NCBI RefSeq assembly: GCF_012641185.1
Contig: NZ_JAAXLK010000004.1
Coordinates: 1-64,000 of the forward strand
Reading direction: 5' to 3'
Length of the DNA stretch: 64,000 bases
Origin: Levilactobacillus tujiorum
Lineage (GTDB): Bacteria > Bacillota > Bacilli > Lactobacillales > Lactobacillaceae
The translations under genes were made by a program, and so were the position numbers. Every line of letters starts with the position of its first letter. The first letter of the stretch is position 1. The notes beneath the pieces were generated by a model, which saw nothing but the letters and a program-made list of their open reading frames with translations, was not told the DNA's origin and made no database searches. Shown piece by piece: positions 31,866-40,573 of the stretch.

Positions 31866-32260
31866 TGGTACCAAAATTTAGAGCATGGTATATGCCGTTT
31901 AAACGTAAAGAGAAAACGCCCAAAATGCTATACGGAAAGTCTAGCAATATTCTAGCGTTTGCTGAGATGTTTCCAGATGAGTATATCGTAGAGCAGTCTA
32001 CCGGCATGAAAGACGATAATGGCAATGAAATCTATGAAGGCGATATACTAGCCACATCATCTAGGATAGGTAGAGAACTTTTAACTGATTATTTAAAAGT
32101 TGATTGGCGAGAGGATTATGCAGGATTTTTCTGTGGAGAAAAACCATTGTTCGCTTGTTTGAGCGAATGGGATAACGACATTAAGTATCCACAAACATTT
32201 CCTGAGATAGTTGGCAACGTACACGAGAACCCAGAACTATTGGAGGCGCAGCATGATTAA
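31862..32260 (+). CDS. YopX-family protein
   Basis: 132 residues. KFRAWYMP at the N-terminus, TGMKDDNGNEIYEGDIL (~48-64) and the end motif IVGNVHENPELL match the YopX family found in many Firmicutes phages. The family's role is unknown. ATGA overlap with the preceding gene. Confidence 0.88.
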   Translation: MMVPKFRAWYMPFKRKEKTPKMLYGKSSNILAFAEMFPDEYIVEQSTGMKDDNGNEIYEGDILATSSRIGRELLTDYLKVDWREDYAGFFCGEKPLFACLSEWDNDIKYPQTFPEIVGNVHENPELLEAQHD

Positions 32261-32660
32261 GAATACTAAAAGAAATATTGACAAAGACATTGAAAAATCG
32301 TTTGCAGAAACATTTGATCCGCTGCTAAAAAGCGTCTATGGCTGGTCAGTGAAGGATGGTAAGTGTGTCCCACCGAAGATCATCTTTCCTAAACCAGTTG
32401 CCGATAGAATTGAGTATTTTGCAGAAGAAATGGAAAATGGTTTAACTTTCCAAGGGGCGCTAGAATTTATCTTCGCTGGAGACGAAAAAAAGTGTAAAGA
32501 AGATTGTGAGCAGTTCATGGATTGGTTACCAGTCAGTGATGGCTTCAAAAAATGGAGCGATGACTATTTCTCGTACAATTATAAAGAAGCACAGGTAATG
32601 CTGGCTCTGATTTACGGAAACTATCAAGTGGAGGCACAGCATGACACACGAGCAGATTGA
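32253..32660 (+). CDS. DUF1642-like phage protein
   Basis: 135 residues, acidic. C-terminal part EAQVMLALIYGNYQVE resembles the DUF1642 end motif (A.A...GYEVE). ATG at 32253 behind TGGAGGCGC. Overlaps YopX gene by eight bases and the next gene by 20. Function unknown; assignment moderate. Confidence 0.6.
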   Translation: MIKNTKRNIDKDIEKSFAETFDPLLKSVYGWSVKDGKCVPPKIIFPKPVADRIEYFAEEMENGLTFQGALEFIFAGDEKKCKEDCEQFMDWLPVSDGFKKWSDDYFSYNYKEAQVMLALIYGNYQVEAQHDTRAD

Positions 32661-32832
32661 GTATCGCAATTACGTGATGCAAGGCATGGCAAGCTATGGC
32701 GGCGATGTGGCACAGGCGTTAGTGTGGTGTGGCAATCACTTTACCAAGCTGAGCAACAGCCAACGCAACGCGATTAACAAGCTGTCAGCGAAGGAACGCA
32801 ACCAGGTTATCCATGAGCTGACAATGGGATAA
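32641..32832 (+). CDS. Small phage protein, member of a tandem paralog pair
   Basis: 63 residues. MTHEQIEYRNYVMQG...LVWCGNHFTKLS...KLSAKERNQVIHEL. It aligns along its length with the next gene (MTEDQIKFRNYLIS...MWMANHFNRLP...RLSSLERNAVIREV), so they arose by duplication. GGAGG seven to eight bases before ATG. Helical; role unknown. Confidence 0.7.
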   Translation: MTHEQIEYRNYVMQGMASYGGDVAQALVWCGNHFTKLSNSQRNAINKLSAKERNQVIHELTMG

Positions 32833-32862
32833 AATTCTTATTTTATGTAGGAGGGTATAAGC

Positions 32863-33066
32863 ATGACTGAAGACCAGATTAAATTTCGAAACTACCTAAT
32901 TTCGATCTATCAAGATCAACGTAATGATATGATTCGCTCTATTATGTGGATGGCTAACCACTTTAACCGATTACCTCACGAAATCCATGCTGCCTATCTC
33001 CGTTTATCATCCCTGGAACGTAACGCGGTTATTCGGGAAGTTTGCATGATGGGAGGTGAGGCCTAG
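32863..33066 (+). CDS. Small phage protein, second tandem paralog
   Basis: 67 residues, paralog of the previous gene. Good SD (AGGAGGG). Last base overlaps the GTG start of the ArpU-like gene. No function known. Confidence 0.7.
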   Translation: MTEDQIKFRNYLISIYQDQRNDMIRSIMWMANHFNRLPHEIHAAYLRLSSLERNAVIREVCMMGGEA

Positions 33067-33593
33067 TGACAATTGAATTATCCGATGCAACCATTGGTAA
33101 GATTGTGGCTGGGTTGATTACCGGCGGTAGTAACTTTGCTAAGAGTGAGAGTGAACAGCAACTCCGAAACACTAAGTCACTGTTACGCCATTACCGATTG
33201 TTGGAGAACCATTTAAACATTGAAGTTCCAACCGTGGATGAAGATGTCCCACTATCTAAGTACGAAATTAGCTTATACTCTTTACTTGGGTATCGGGTAC
33301 GGTCTAAAGAAATGATGGAGTTCGTGAACAATATTTTAGACCGCTACCGACAGTTGTGTGTGGCAGGGACCTATGAAGACGGACGCCGGTATGATGTGAT
33401 TAAGAAGCTGTATCTGATTGATGACACGTTAACCCGGGTGCAGCTGGCAGATTATTATCAGGTTGACGAAAAGACTATTCGGCGGGACGAACGAAAGGCT
33501 ATCGATGATCTATCCGTGATGATTTTTGGCATCGATGCTCTTAACGACATGTCCAAAACGCGCCGAACAGCCGTCCACAAAAGTCCGAAATAA
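33066..33593 (+). CDS. ArpU-like late transcription regulator
   Basis: 175 residues, GTG start behind GGGAGGTGAG. The C-terminal segment ITDDTLTRVQLADYYQVDEKTIRRDERKAIDDL-type (actual start LIDDTLTRVQ) is a sigma-4-like HTH as in ArpU/RinA-type regulators, which switch on packaging and structural genes. It is the last gene before the terminator and the packaging genes, the standard position for this regulator. Confidence 0.75.
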   Translation: MTIELSDATIGKIVAGLITGGSNFAKSESEQQLRNTKSLLRHYRLLENHLNIEVPTVDEDVPLSKYEISLYSLLGYRVRSKEMMEFVNNILDRYRQLCVAGTYEDGRRYDVIKKLYLIDDTLTRVQLADYYQVDEKTIRRDERKAIDDLSVMIFGIDALNDMSKTRRTAVHKSPK

Positions 33594-33648
33594 AGGTTTA
33601 CTATAGTAGCATGAAGTAAATTACAGATAACCAAATACATCCAAACGG

Positions 33649-33674
33649 CCCTAGCAGTGATGCTGGGGTTTTGT
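33649..33674 (+). terminator. Terminator between early and late regions
   Basis: Stem CCCTAGCA / TGCTGGGG, loop GTGA, then TTTTG. It would end the early transcript after the ArpU-like gene; late expression would then need its own promoter close by. I found no confident -10/-35 pair here, which fits activator dependence. Confidence 0.6.
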
Positions 33675-33701
33675 TATGCTTAGCACTAGAGGTGATAAGC
33701 A

Positions 33702-34403
33702 TTGAAATTAGGTACATCAGATTGGATTCAACTTATTTCATCTATAACTGCTATTTTTGCCCTGATAGGATTGATTATTCAAATACGCATTCAAAATTTC
33801 CAAGCCAAGTCTGATAAAAGGCCACATTTTACAGCCGTTTTTATGAATTGGATTAAGTCGGGTGATGTAGCTGTATCAGAATCTCAAAGCTGGGATTTCG
33901 ATAAGTATTTTAAAGGAATAATAGCAGTAAGCACCATTGATAACATAACTGCCATGGATCTGTATTTAGTTGCTACGTATAAGGATGGTACAAAAGATTA
34001 TCTTTATCTGACGAAACTAGATAAGGCGAGAAGATCACTAGATTTTAAAAATGGGATGGAATTTTATAAGTTAGAAATTTTCTTCAAAACCTCGGTTGAG
34101 GAGTATGGTAACGCAACTTTTAATTTTGAAAGATACATTGTTATAGCTCCGGAGTATCGTTGGGGATATAAGGTAAAACATGAGTATGACGCAGTAGTTA
34201 AAGAAACGAATAAACGGCGTAGAAAGGCTAAATCAAATTTTTCTACATATACTTTTGATGATAAAGATTTAAAGTCCGCGCAGCTCTACAATGAGATGAG
34301 GTTAAAGCGATATGTTGGTAGAGATAAAACAGCAGATGCAATCAATGAGTATTTGTACGGTGATAAGGATGGAAACCCTAAAAATCAGGGCGGTAATAAT
34401 TAA
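33702..34403 (+). CDS. Membrane-anchored hypothetical protein, probable moron gene
   Basis: 233 residues, TTG start behind AGAGGTGATA. One N-terminal transmembrane helix (WIQLISSITAIFALIGLIIQI, ~8-28), a cytoplasmic-looking beta-rich middle and a basic, helical C-terminus (ETNKRRRKAKSNF). A/T-rich compared with packaging genes. It sits between the early-region terminator and the small terminase gene, where phages often carry independently acquired genes. No homolog recognised; infection interference from the membrane is a guess. Confidence 0.65.
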   Translation: MKLGTSDWIQLISSITAIFALIGLIIQIRIQNFQAKSDKRPHFTAVFMNWIKSGDVAVSESQSWDFDKYFKGIIAVSTIDNITAMDLYLVATYKDGTKDYLYLTKLDKARRSLDFKNGMEFYKLEIFFKTSVEEYGNATFNFERYIVIAPEYRWGYKVKHEYDAVVKETNKRRRKAKSNFSTYTFDDKDLKSAQLYNEMRLKRYVGRDKTADAINEYLYGDKDGNPKNQGGNN

Positions 34404-34424
34404 GTGATAGAGGAGGCCTGCACT

Positions 34425-34859
34425 ATGCAGAAACTAACAGTAAAGCAGTTTAAGTTTGTTGAAGCATACATTGCTAGTGGTAATGCAACGCAGGCCGCTA
34501 CCGAAGCTGGTTATAGCAAAAAGACTGCTTATAAAATCGGAACTGAAAACCTCAAAAAACCTCAGATTTTGAAAGCACTTGAAAAGAGAACTGAGGAAAT
34601 AAAAACGGAACGGATTGATTCTCAACAAGAGGTTATGGAGTTCTTGAGTGATGTGCGACGCGGAAAAGTTCAAGAGACTGTGGTAACTCCGGGTGGACGA
34701 AAAGTAACTGTCCCGTCAAAGGTCTCTGAACGCATCAAGGCTGCCGAACTTATCGGTAAGCGTTACGCAATGTGGACGGATAAGCAAGACCTGACCGCCA
34801 CCATCAATCCGGTTCAGATTACCGACAACGTGCCAGCGGGGAGTGATGACGATGGTTAG
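34425..34859 (+). CDS. terS: Terminase small subunit
   Basis: 144 residues. LTVKQFKFVEAYIASGNATQAATEAGYSKKTAYKIG is the N-terminal HTH of the Terminase_2 family, which recognises the packaging site. C-terminal part contacts the large subunit. ATG at 34425 with GAGGAGG seven bases upstream; an earlier GTG at 34404 lacks an SD. Confidence 0.92.
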   Translation: MQKLTVKQFKFVEAYIASGNATQAATEAGYSKKTAYKIGTENLKKPQILKALEKRTEEIKTERIDSQQEVMEFLSDVRRGKVQETVVTPGGRKVTVPSKVSERIKAAELIGKRYAMWTDKQDLTATINPVQITDNVPAGSDDDG

Positions 34860-36099
34860 CCTAGCAACGACCATGGCCCCATCATTCTACACTCTGCATC
34901 ACGACATCAAGCAACGTAAACATTCGAATTATTGGCTAAAAGGAGGACGTGGTTCAACCAAGTCCTCTTTTATTTCGCTCGAAATTGTGTTGGGTATCAT
35001 GAAGGACCCGGAAGCCAACGCTGTCGTTCTCCGGAAGGTCGCTGAGACGTTGCGGCGGTCAGTGTTTGATCAATATCTCTGGGCCATTGATACTCTGGGT
35101 GTGGCTGACTACTGGAAGGACTCAACATCCCCTTTAACATTGACGTATATCCCCACCGGACAACAGATTCGTTTTCTGGGTGCCGATAAGCCCCGGAAGA
35201 TTAAGTCACAAAAGTTCCGGCGAGGGTACATTAAGTTTAAACACTACGAGGAGGCTGATGAATTTGACAGCTGGTCCGACGTTCGGAACATCAATCAGTC
35301 GTTAAACCGGGGCGGTTCCAATATTCTGACGTTCTATAGTTTCAACCCACCCGCCAGTCAGAACAACTGGGCTAACCAGGTAACAGCCAGTGAGGGGCAG
35401 CGGGATGATACGCTGGTGCACTCATCGGATTACTTATCGGTGCCTAAAGAATGGTTGGGTAAAGAATTTCTGGCCGATGCAGACCAGCTCAAAAAGGATA
35501 ATCCCAAGGCCTACGCTCATGATTATCTGGGTGAGGTTACCGGGACGGGTGCCGAGGTCTTTAACAACCTGACACTTCGAGAGATCACCGATGAAGAGAT
35601 TTCACATTTCGATAAAATATACCATGGCATGGATTTCGGGTTCGCTCACGATCCATTAGCTTATGGGGATGCATATTGGGACGCGGCTAGACGCCGGGTC
35701 TTTTTGTTTAACGAAATTTACAGTGTGGGGATGACTAATCGAGAGGCAACTGAGGCAATTAAGAAGCTGAACCCGATGAATGAAGTCATTACTGCCGACT
35801 CCGCAGAGCCTCGAACCATTCGAGAGTTCCGTGACCTGGGCATTAACGTCGTGGGTGCTAAGAAAGGCCCTGGTAGCCGTGAACATGGCTTTAAATGGTT
35901 GCAGGACTTAAGAGAAATCATTATTGATCCAATTCGGTGTCCCAACACTGCCCGTGAGTTCTCTGGCTACGAACTGGCTCGCGATGCAATGGGGAACTTC
36001 AAGGCCGGGTATCCAGATGGGAATGACCACACGATTGATAAGACACGCTACGAATTAGAGTCATTGATGAAGAAGGGAGGGTTTGTACCTTGGAAGTAA
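34852..36099 (+). CDS. terL: Terminase large subunit (PBSX type)
   Basis: 415 residues. ATPase with Walker A GGRGSTKS at 31-38 and an acidic segment KHYEEADEFDSW (~128-139); nuclease domain with HGMDFGFAHDP (~260-270), a TADSAEP segment (~315-321) and DGNDHTIDKTRYELES near the C-terminus. It cuts concatemers and drives DNA into the prohead. Start at the ATG 34852 is eight bases after GGGGAG; two upstream starts (34843, 34846) are less favourable. Confidence 0.95.
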   Translation: MVSLATTMAPSFYTLHHDIKQRKHSNYWLKGGRGSTKSSFISLEIVLGIMKDPEANAVVLRKVAETLRRSVFDQYLWAIDTLGVADYWKDSTSPLTLTYIPTGQQIRFLGADKPRKIKSQKFRRGYIKFKHYEEADEFDSWSDVRNINQSLNRGGSNILTFYSFNPPASQNNWANQVTASEGQRDDTLVHSSDYLSVPKEWLGKEFLADADQLKKDNPKAYAHDYLGEVTGTGAEVFNNLTLREITDEEISHFDKIYHGMDFGFAHDPLAYGDAYWDAARRRVFLFNEIYSVGMTNREATEAIKKLNPMNEVITADSAEPRTIREFRDLGINVVGAKKGPGSREHGFKWLQDLREIIIDPIRCPNTAREFSGYELARDAMGNFKAGYPDGNDHTIDKTRYELESLMKKGGFVPWK

Positions 36100-37508
36100 A
36101 AACAATGAAGAAGCTACTCAAGAATACCGATTCACGACGAAACAAATTCAACGAACAGTTTAATCGTTCAGTTCGATATTACTTTAACAAAAACGACATC
36201 ACCAATCGCAACAATGGGGAGTCAAGAGTTAACCCTAAAGGAAGTGACGATCCTTTACGTCAAGCTGACAACCGAGTTAGTAATAACTTCCATCAATTGT
36301 TGGTTGATCAAGAAGCTGGGTATCTTGCAACTACCCCTCCCTCTGTGGATGTCGAAGATGACGGTCTAAATGACCAGATTAAAACGACCTTAGGTGACAA
36401 CTTTGGGCTCCGACTCAATCAGTTAGTTGTTGATGCGGCTAATGCTGGAGTAGCATGGGCACATTATTGGGTAGATAGAGACGGGCAATTTAGATATGGT
36501 ATTGTACCACCTGATCAAATTACCCCAATCTATTCAAGTGACTTGGACCGTAAGTTACTGGCATTGCGTCGTACGTATTCGCAGCTTGATCCAAAAACGG
36601 GTAAATATTATGAGATTCACGAGTACTGGACTGACAAGGACTGCACATTTTTCAAGTCTGAGAAGCCTGACTACACCGACCTCGAAGAGTTGCCTGGACG
36701 ATTTAATGTTTATGATATTACGACTAATGCTGATATTGGTGCGGGTAACGTGATGGCTCATCAGTTTGGTCGGATTCCCTTTATCGCTTTTCCAAAGAAT
36801 AAGTACCAGCGTCCCGAACTGTATAAGTACAAGGGCCTGATTGATGTTTACGATGACGTGTACAACGGTTTTGTCAACGATGTGGATGACATTCAACAGG
36901 TCATTTTAGTGTTGACCAACTATGGTGGTACTGACTTGGCAGAATTTATGAAGGCACTAAAACAAGATCATGCGATTAAGATGGACAGCGTGGGAACTGG
37001 CGATAAGTCGGGTGTTGATAAGTTGACCATTGACATCCCGGTGGAGGCCCGTAAGACATTGTTAGAGTCTACCAAGGCCGATATATTCGTGCACGGTCAA
37101 GGCATTGACCCGACCAAGTTTGAAGCGAATAACGCTAGTGGAACGGCCATTAAAATGCTGTACTCTCACCTAGAGTTAAAGGCGGCCAACACGCAGGCCT
37201 ACTTTACCGATGCACTCAATGAGTTAGTCCGGGCTATTATGCGGTGGTCTAAGGCTTCGGACCCTGACGGTCGTAAAATTGAACAGACCTGGTCTCGGGC
37301 TTCAATCCATAACAACCTCGAAGAAGCTCAGACAATATCGCAGGTTGCTCAGTATTCGAGTGACGAAGCGATTGCTAAAGCTAATCCGATTGTTGATGAT
37401 TGGCAGCAAGAGTTAAAGGATCGGCAAGACGATATTGTAAAACACGATGGTTATGCTAATCCGGACGCCTTGAATGATGTGGATGGTGAGGACGATGACG
37501 AAACTTAG
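36090..37508 (+). CDS. Portal protein (SPP1 gp6-like)
   Basis: 472 residues. RVSNNFHQLLVDQEAGYLATTPPSV and RIPFIAFPKNKYQRPELYKYKGLIDVYD are typical of the SPP1-type portal family; the end is acidic. The TTG at 36090 is supported by GGAGGG nine bases upstream, overlapping the terL end by ten bases; the ATG at 36105 is too far from the SD. It forms the dodecameric DNA gate. Confidence 0.92.
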   Translation: MEVKTMKKLLKNTDSRRNKFNEQFNRSVRYYFNKNDITNRNNGESRVNPKGSDDPLRQADNRVSNNFHQLLVDQEAGYLATTPPSVDVEDDGLNDQIKTTLGDNFGLRLNQLVVDAANAGVAWAHYWVDRDGQFRYGIVPPDQITPIYSSDLDRKLLALRRTYSQLDPKTGKYYEIHEYWTDKDCTFFKSEKPDYTDLEELPGRFNVYDITTNADIGAGNVMAHQFGRIPFIAFPKNKYQRPELYKYKGLIDVYDDVYNGFVNDVDDIQQVILVLTNYGGTDLAEFMKALKQDHAIKMDSVGTGDKSGVDKLTIDIPVEARKTLLESTKADIFVHGQGIDPTKFEANNASGTAIKMLYSHLELKAANTQAYFTDALNELVRAIMRWSKASDPDGRKIEQTWSRASIHNNLEEAQTISQVAQYSSDEAIAKANPIVDDWQQELKDRQDDIVKHDGYANPDALNDVDGEDDDET

Positions 37509-38529
37509 TTATTGGGAACGCCGTTATCTACAAACCAAAGCCAAAGAGATTCGGTCGACCGAGGCATACGAGAAGGCAATACAGCCTGAGCTCAATGGCC
37601 TGTTCCGTGAGCTTAATGGTGAGGTTAGCAAGTGGGTAGATAAGTATGCCAAGAACCAAGGCATCGACTCTGATGCAGCCCGCAAGGCTCTCAACGGTAT
37701 TCATACCAAGCATTGGGAACTGACACTAAAGCAGTTCCGGGAAAAGGCCAAAGCAGGCGGGTATGAAGATAAGCTAGATGCTGAGTACTTTCGTAGCCGG
37801 GTGGCCAGGTTACAGTCATTAGAGCAGCAACTTTGTTCTATTTCTCAGCCACATGCTCAGAGCATGACCGATTCAATGCGGGATAAATTGGTAGACCAGT
37901 ACAATGATACTTATATGCGAACCAACTACAACGTACAAGTGCAACACGGTAAGTTCACGGCTGACTTTGCGCGTTTCAACGATGCCCAACTTAGGATTGC
38001 GGTTAGCCAGCCTTGGGGGGAAGACGGCAAAGACTTCTCACAGCGTATCTGGAAGAACTACCAGAAAGAGTTACCCAGTTACCTGATGGATGCCGTTCTT
38101 CGTGGAACCATCATGGGGTATGGACCCCAGAAAGTTGCCCAGATGATGCACGCTCGGTTTCAAGATGTGAAGCGCAACAACGTTCATCGGTTGGTTGTTT
38201 CCGAGATGGCTCATGTGGCCGAAGAAGCTAACGCCCAAGCCTATAAAGAGAATGAAATTGAAGAATACGAGTATATGGCGACGCTTGAAAGCCATACCTG
38301 TGACGTTTGTGCCAAGCTAGATGGTCAGGTATTTAAGATGTCTGAACGTAGACCGGGGATCAACTACCCGACCATTCATGGTCGGTGTCGATGTACCACA
38401 GTTCCATCAATTAAAGGATTACCCGAGGTTAGCGAAAGATGGTCGCGTGATTTGGAGACTGGCAAGGGTAAAATTGTTAAAAATATTACGTTTAATCAAT
38501 GGAAGAAGTTAGCGGGAACCAGTCGTTGA
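37495..38529 (+). CDS. Minor head protein (SPP1 gp7 / Mu F-like)
   Basis: 344 residues. C-terminal region with HTCDVCAKLDGQVFKMSER and TIHGRCRCTTVP is the Phage_Mu_F signature with Cys/His residues. N-terminal half helical. It is injected or structural and binds the portal. ATG at 37495 with GGTGAGG upstream, overlapping the portal gene by 14 bases. Confidence 0.9.
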   Translation: MTKLSYWERRYLQTKAKEIRSTEAYEKAIQPELNGLFRELNGEVSKWVDKYAKNQGIDSDAARKALNGIHTKHWELTLKQFREKAKAGGYEDKLDAEYFRSRVARLQSLEQQLCSISQPHAQSMTDSMRDKLVDQYNDTYMRTNYNVQVQHGKFTADFARFNDAQLRIAVSQPWGEDGKDFSQRIWKNYQKELPSYLMDAVLRGTIMGYGPQKVAQMMHARFQDVKRNNVHRLVVSEMAHVAEEANAQAYKENEIEEYEYMATLESHTCDVCAKLDGQVFKMSERRPGINYPTIHGRCRCTTVPSIKGLPEVSERWSRDLETGKGKIVKNITFNQWKKLAGTSR

Positions 38530-38561
38530 TAAGTTTGCCAAGTTCTGATCGAGGTGATGAT

Positions 38562-38891
38562 ATGGCTAAAGACGATTACTTTGTGGTTATGTATCAGTTG
38601 CTAAAAATTCTGTATGACAAACTCAAACAGGGCAAGTCAATAACCGATGAAGAATTCGATCAATTGAGTTATAAGCTTAACGAAACCTATTGGAATTATA
38701 TTTTGATAAATATGGTTAATGAGGGACTTATCTCAGGCGTGCAGCCAATTAGCACCCTGAATGGCGAAAATATCAAAACTCATAATGTGCAAATTACGCC
38801 GACTGGTATTGAGTATTTGTTTAGTAGCTCTATGATGGAGCGGGTTAAAAACACATTGAAAGATATTAAGGGAATCGTTCCCGGTATGTAG
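38562..38891 (+). CDS. YjcQ-like winged-helix phage protein
   Basis: 109 residues. YQLLKILYDKLKQGKSITDEEF...YWNYILINMVNEGLISG...NVQITPTGIEYL has the winged-helix pattern of the YjcQ family, often found in prophages. Its site between head genes is unusual for a regulator. ATG behind GAGGTGATG. Function unknown. Confidence 0.72.
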   Translation: MAKDDYFVVMYQLLKILYDKLKQGKSITDEEFDQLSYKLNETYWNYILINMVNEGLISGVQPISTLNGENIKTHNVQITPTGIEYLFSSSMMERVKNTLKDIKGIVPGM

Positions 38892-39017
38892 CACCCAGAA
38901 ATCTGTTGAGTGCTATCCTTATACCCATTTTCGACCTCAGCATGTCGTAAAACTGCTATTTGTTTTGCCTTGATTCGTGGTCGCCCCACGTAAATCTAGC
39001 GAGAAAGGGTGCTTTAA

Positions 39018-39566
39018 ATGAAACGAGATATGTTGAAAGCTATGAACTTGACCGATGATCAGATTGACCAAATTATGAAATCCAACGGTGTTGATATTGA
39101 GGCCGCCAAGTCCTCGCTGGGGGATGTGGATGCTCTCAAGCAAGAGAACGACACGCTTAAAGAGCAGTTAACAACCCGAGATAAGGATATGAAGGCTTTA
39201 AAGAAACAAGTCGGTGATAATGAGGATTTGACTAAGCAAGTTACTGATCTACAAGCTAAGTACGATAACGACACCAAAGAGTTATCTGCTCAACTGAAGC
39301 AAACTAAACTGACTGGGGCTCTCAATACAGCTTTATCCGGTGCCAAGGCTCGCAATCCTAAGACCGTTGAAGCTTTATTAGATATGGATAAGATTCAATT
39401 GGAAGAAGATGGCAAGTTAACCGGATTAGATGATCAATTAGCAGCTATCAAAAAAGATAATGAGTATCTGTTTGATGAGGGTGCTAATACAAATTATGAA
39501 CCCGGTGGTGGTAATGGCTCTAATGATTCAGACCAAGTTCAAACTTTAGTCGATGCTTTTAAATAA
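39018..39566 (+). CDS. Capsid scaffold protein (GP20 family)
   Basis: 182 residues. Long coiled coil (~40-95; LKQENDTLKEQLTTRDKDMKALKKQ), then a C-terminal AKARNPKTVEALLDMDKI segment and an acidic, glycine-rich tail, the pattern of phage minor structural protein GP20. It directs prohead assembly. It precedes the major capsid gene by 21 bases. Confidence 0.88.
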   Translation: MKRDMLKAMNLTDDQIDQIMKSNGVDIEAAKSSLGDVDALKQENDTLKEQLTTRDKDMKALKKQVGDNEDLTKQVTDLQAKYDNDTKELSAQLKQTKLTGALNTALSGAKARNPKTVEALLDMDKIQLEEDGKLTGLDDQLAAIKKDNEYLFDEGANTNYEPGGGNGSNDSDQVQTLVDAFK

Positions 39567-39587
39567 TAGAAAGAAGGAAATTAAACT

Positions 39588-40499
39588 ATGGCAACAGTAA
39601 ATTATGCAGATGCCTATCAACAGGCAATTCAACAGGCGTTCTATGATGGGCATCTATTCTCATCCGATTTATGGAACTCACCTTCTAACAGTATTATCAA
39701 GTTTGATGGTGCAAAACACATTAAGGTACCTCGCTTGACCATTGAACAAGGTCGCCAAGACCGAACCCGGCGAACGATTACGGCGATTCAAGCCAACTAT
39801 AGTAATGATTGGGATTCATATGAACTAACAAATGAACGTTACTGGAGCACATTAGTTGATCCTAGCGATGTGGATGAATCTAATATGGTTATTAGTATCG
39901 CTAACATTACCAAGCAGTTTAACTTGGATGAAAAGATGCCAGAAATGGACCGTCAAATGTTCAGCAAGCTTTACCAAGAAAAAGCAGCTGCTGCTGATGG
40001 AGGGATTCACACTGATACTTTGAGTGAAGCCAATATTTTAGAAGTCTTTGACAGCATGATGGCTGACTTTGATGAGGCACGGATTTCGGGTGCTGGTCGA
40101 ATTCTCTATGTGACGCCACAGGTTAACTCGATGCTGAAGCGAGCCGACGCACTCAATCGCCAAATTAATCTGAACGATGCTGGTAATCTCAAACGCTCTG
40201 TTTACAGCTTAGATGATGTGACGATCAATGTAGTACCTTCTGACTTAATGCAAACAGCATATGACTTCACTGTTGGTTCTAAGATTAAGGACGACGCTAA
40301 GCAGATTGAAATGTTCCTGATCTTCAATGGGGTTCAAATCGCTCCACAAAAGTATAGTTTCGTTGGTTTCGATGCACCTAGTGCTGCCAACAGTGGGAAT
40401 TACCTGTACTACGAACAATCTTATGATGATGTTCTATTATTGAAGACTAAGACCAAGGGTATTGAATTTGTCACGGCTGAAAAATCCCCAAAAGTTTAG
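39588..40499 (+). CDS. Major capsid protein
   Basis: 303 residues, HK97-fold type of the lactic-acid-bacterial phages. Order scaffold-capsid and the N-terminus MATVNYADAYQQAIQQAFY with KVPRLTIEQGRQDRTRRTI identify it. AGAAGGAAAT precedes the ATG. The last codons TCC CCA AAA GTT TAG contain the slippery heptamer C CCA AAA, so a longer form is expected (separate entry). Confidence 0.93.
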   Translation: MATVNYADAYQQAIQQAFYDGHLFSSDLWNSPSNSIIKFDGAKHIKVPRLTIEQGRQDRTRRTITAIQANYSNDWDSYELTNERYWSTLVDPSDVDESNMVISIANITKQFNLDEKMPEMDRQMFSKLYQEKAAAADGGIHTDTLSEANILEVFDSMMADFDEARISGAGRILYVTPQVNSMLKRADALNRQINLNDAGNLKRSVYSLDDVTINVVPSDLMQTAYDFTVGSKIKDDAKQIEMFLIFNGVQIAPQKYSFVGFDAPSAANSGNYLYYEQSYDDVLLLKTKTKGIEFVTAEKSPKV

Positions 40500-40561
40500 T
40501 GGCTCCGACCACAATTAAGGTTGTAGCCACTAAGGGCGGAGCCGATTTCAGTGCAGAATAG
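40487..40561 (+). other. Predicted -1 frameshift extension of the major capsid protein
   Basis: Heptamer C CCA AAA at 40487-40493, seven-base spacer, then the exact 7-bp stem GGCTCCG (40501-40507) / CGGAGCC (40537-40543). An alternative stem TAGTGGCT (40497-40504) / AGCCACTA (40525-40532) competes with it. After slipping back one base the ribosome would read SLVAPTTIKVVATKGGADFSAE and stop at TAG 40559-40561, adding ~20 residues. This TAG overlaps the GGAGG of the following gene. Lactobacillus phage A2 is known to make two head proteins by -1 frameshifting at CCCAAAA. Confidence 0.7.
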
Positions 40562-40573
40562 GAGGCACTAGAG

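Noticed and set aside
21655-33600. CRISPR array or restriction-modification/defence operon in the phage early region
   Set aside because: No regularly spaced repeats of CRISPR type and no methylase, restriction or Cas-like sequences were found.
36090-37508. Long antisense frames within the portal and other structural genes
   Set aside because: They are complements of well-supported genes without SD or family resemblance.
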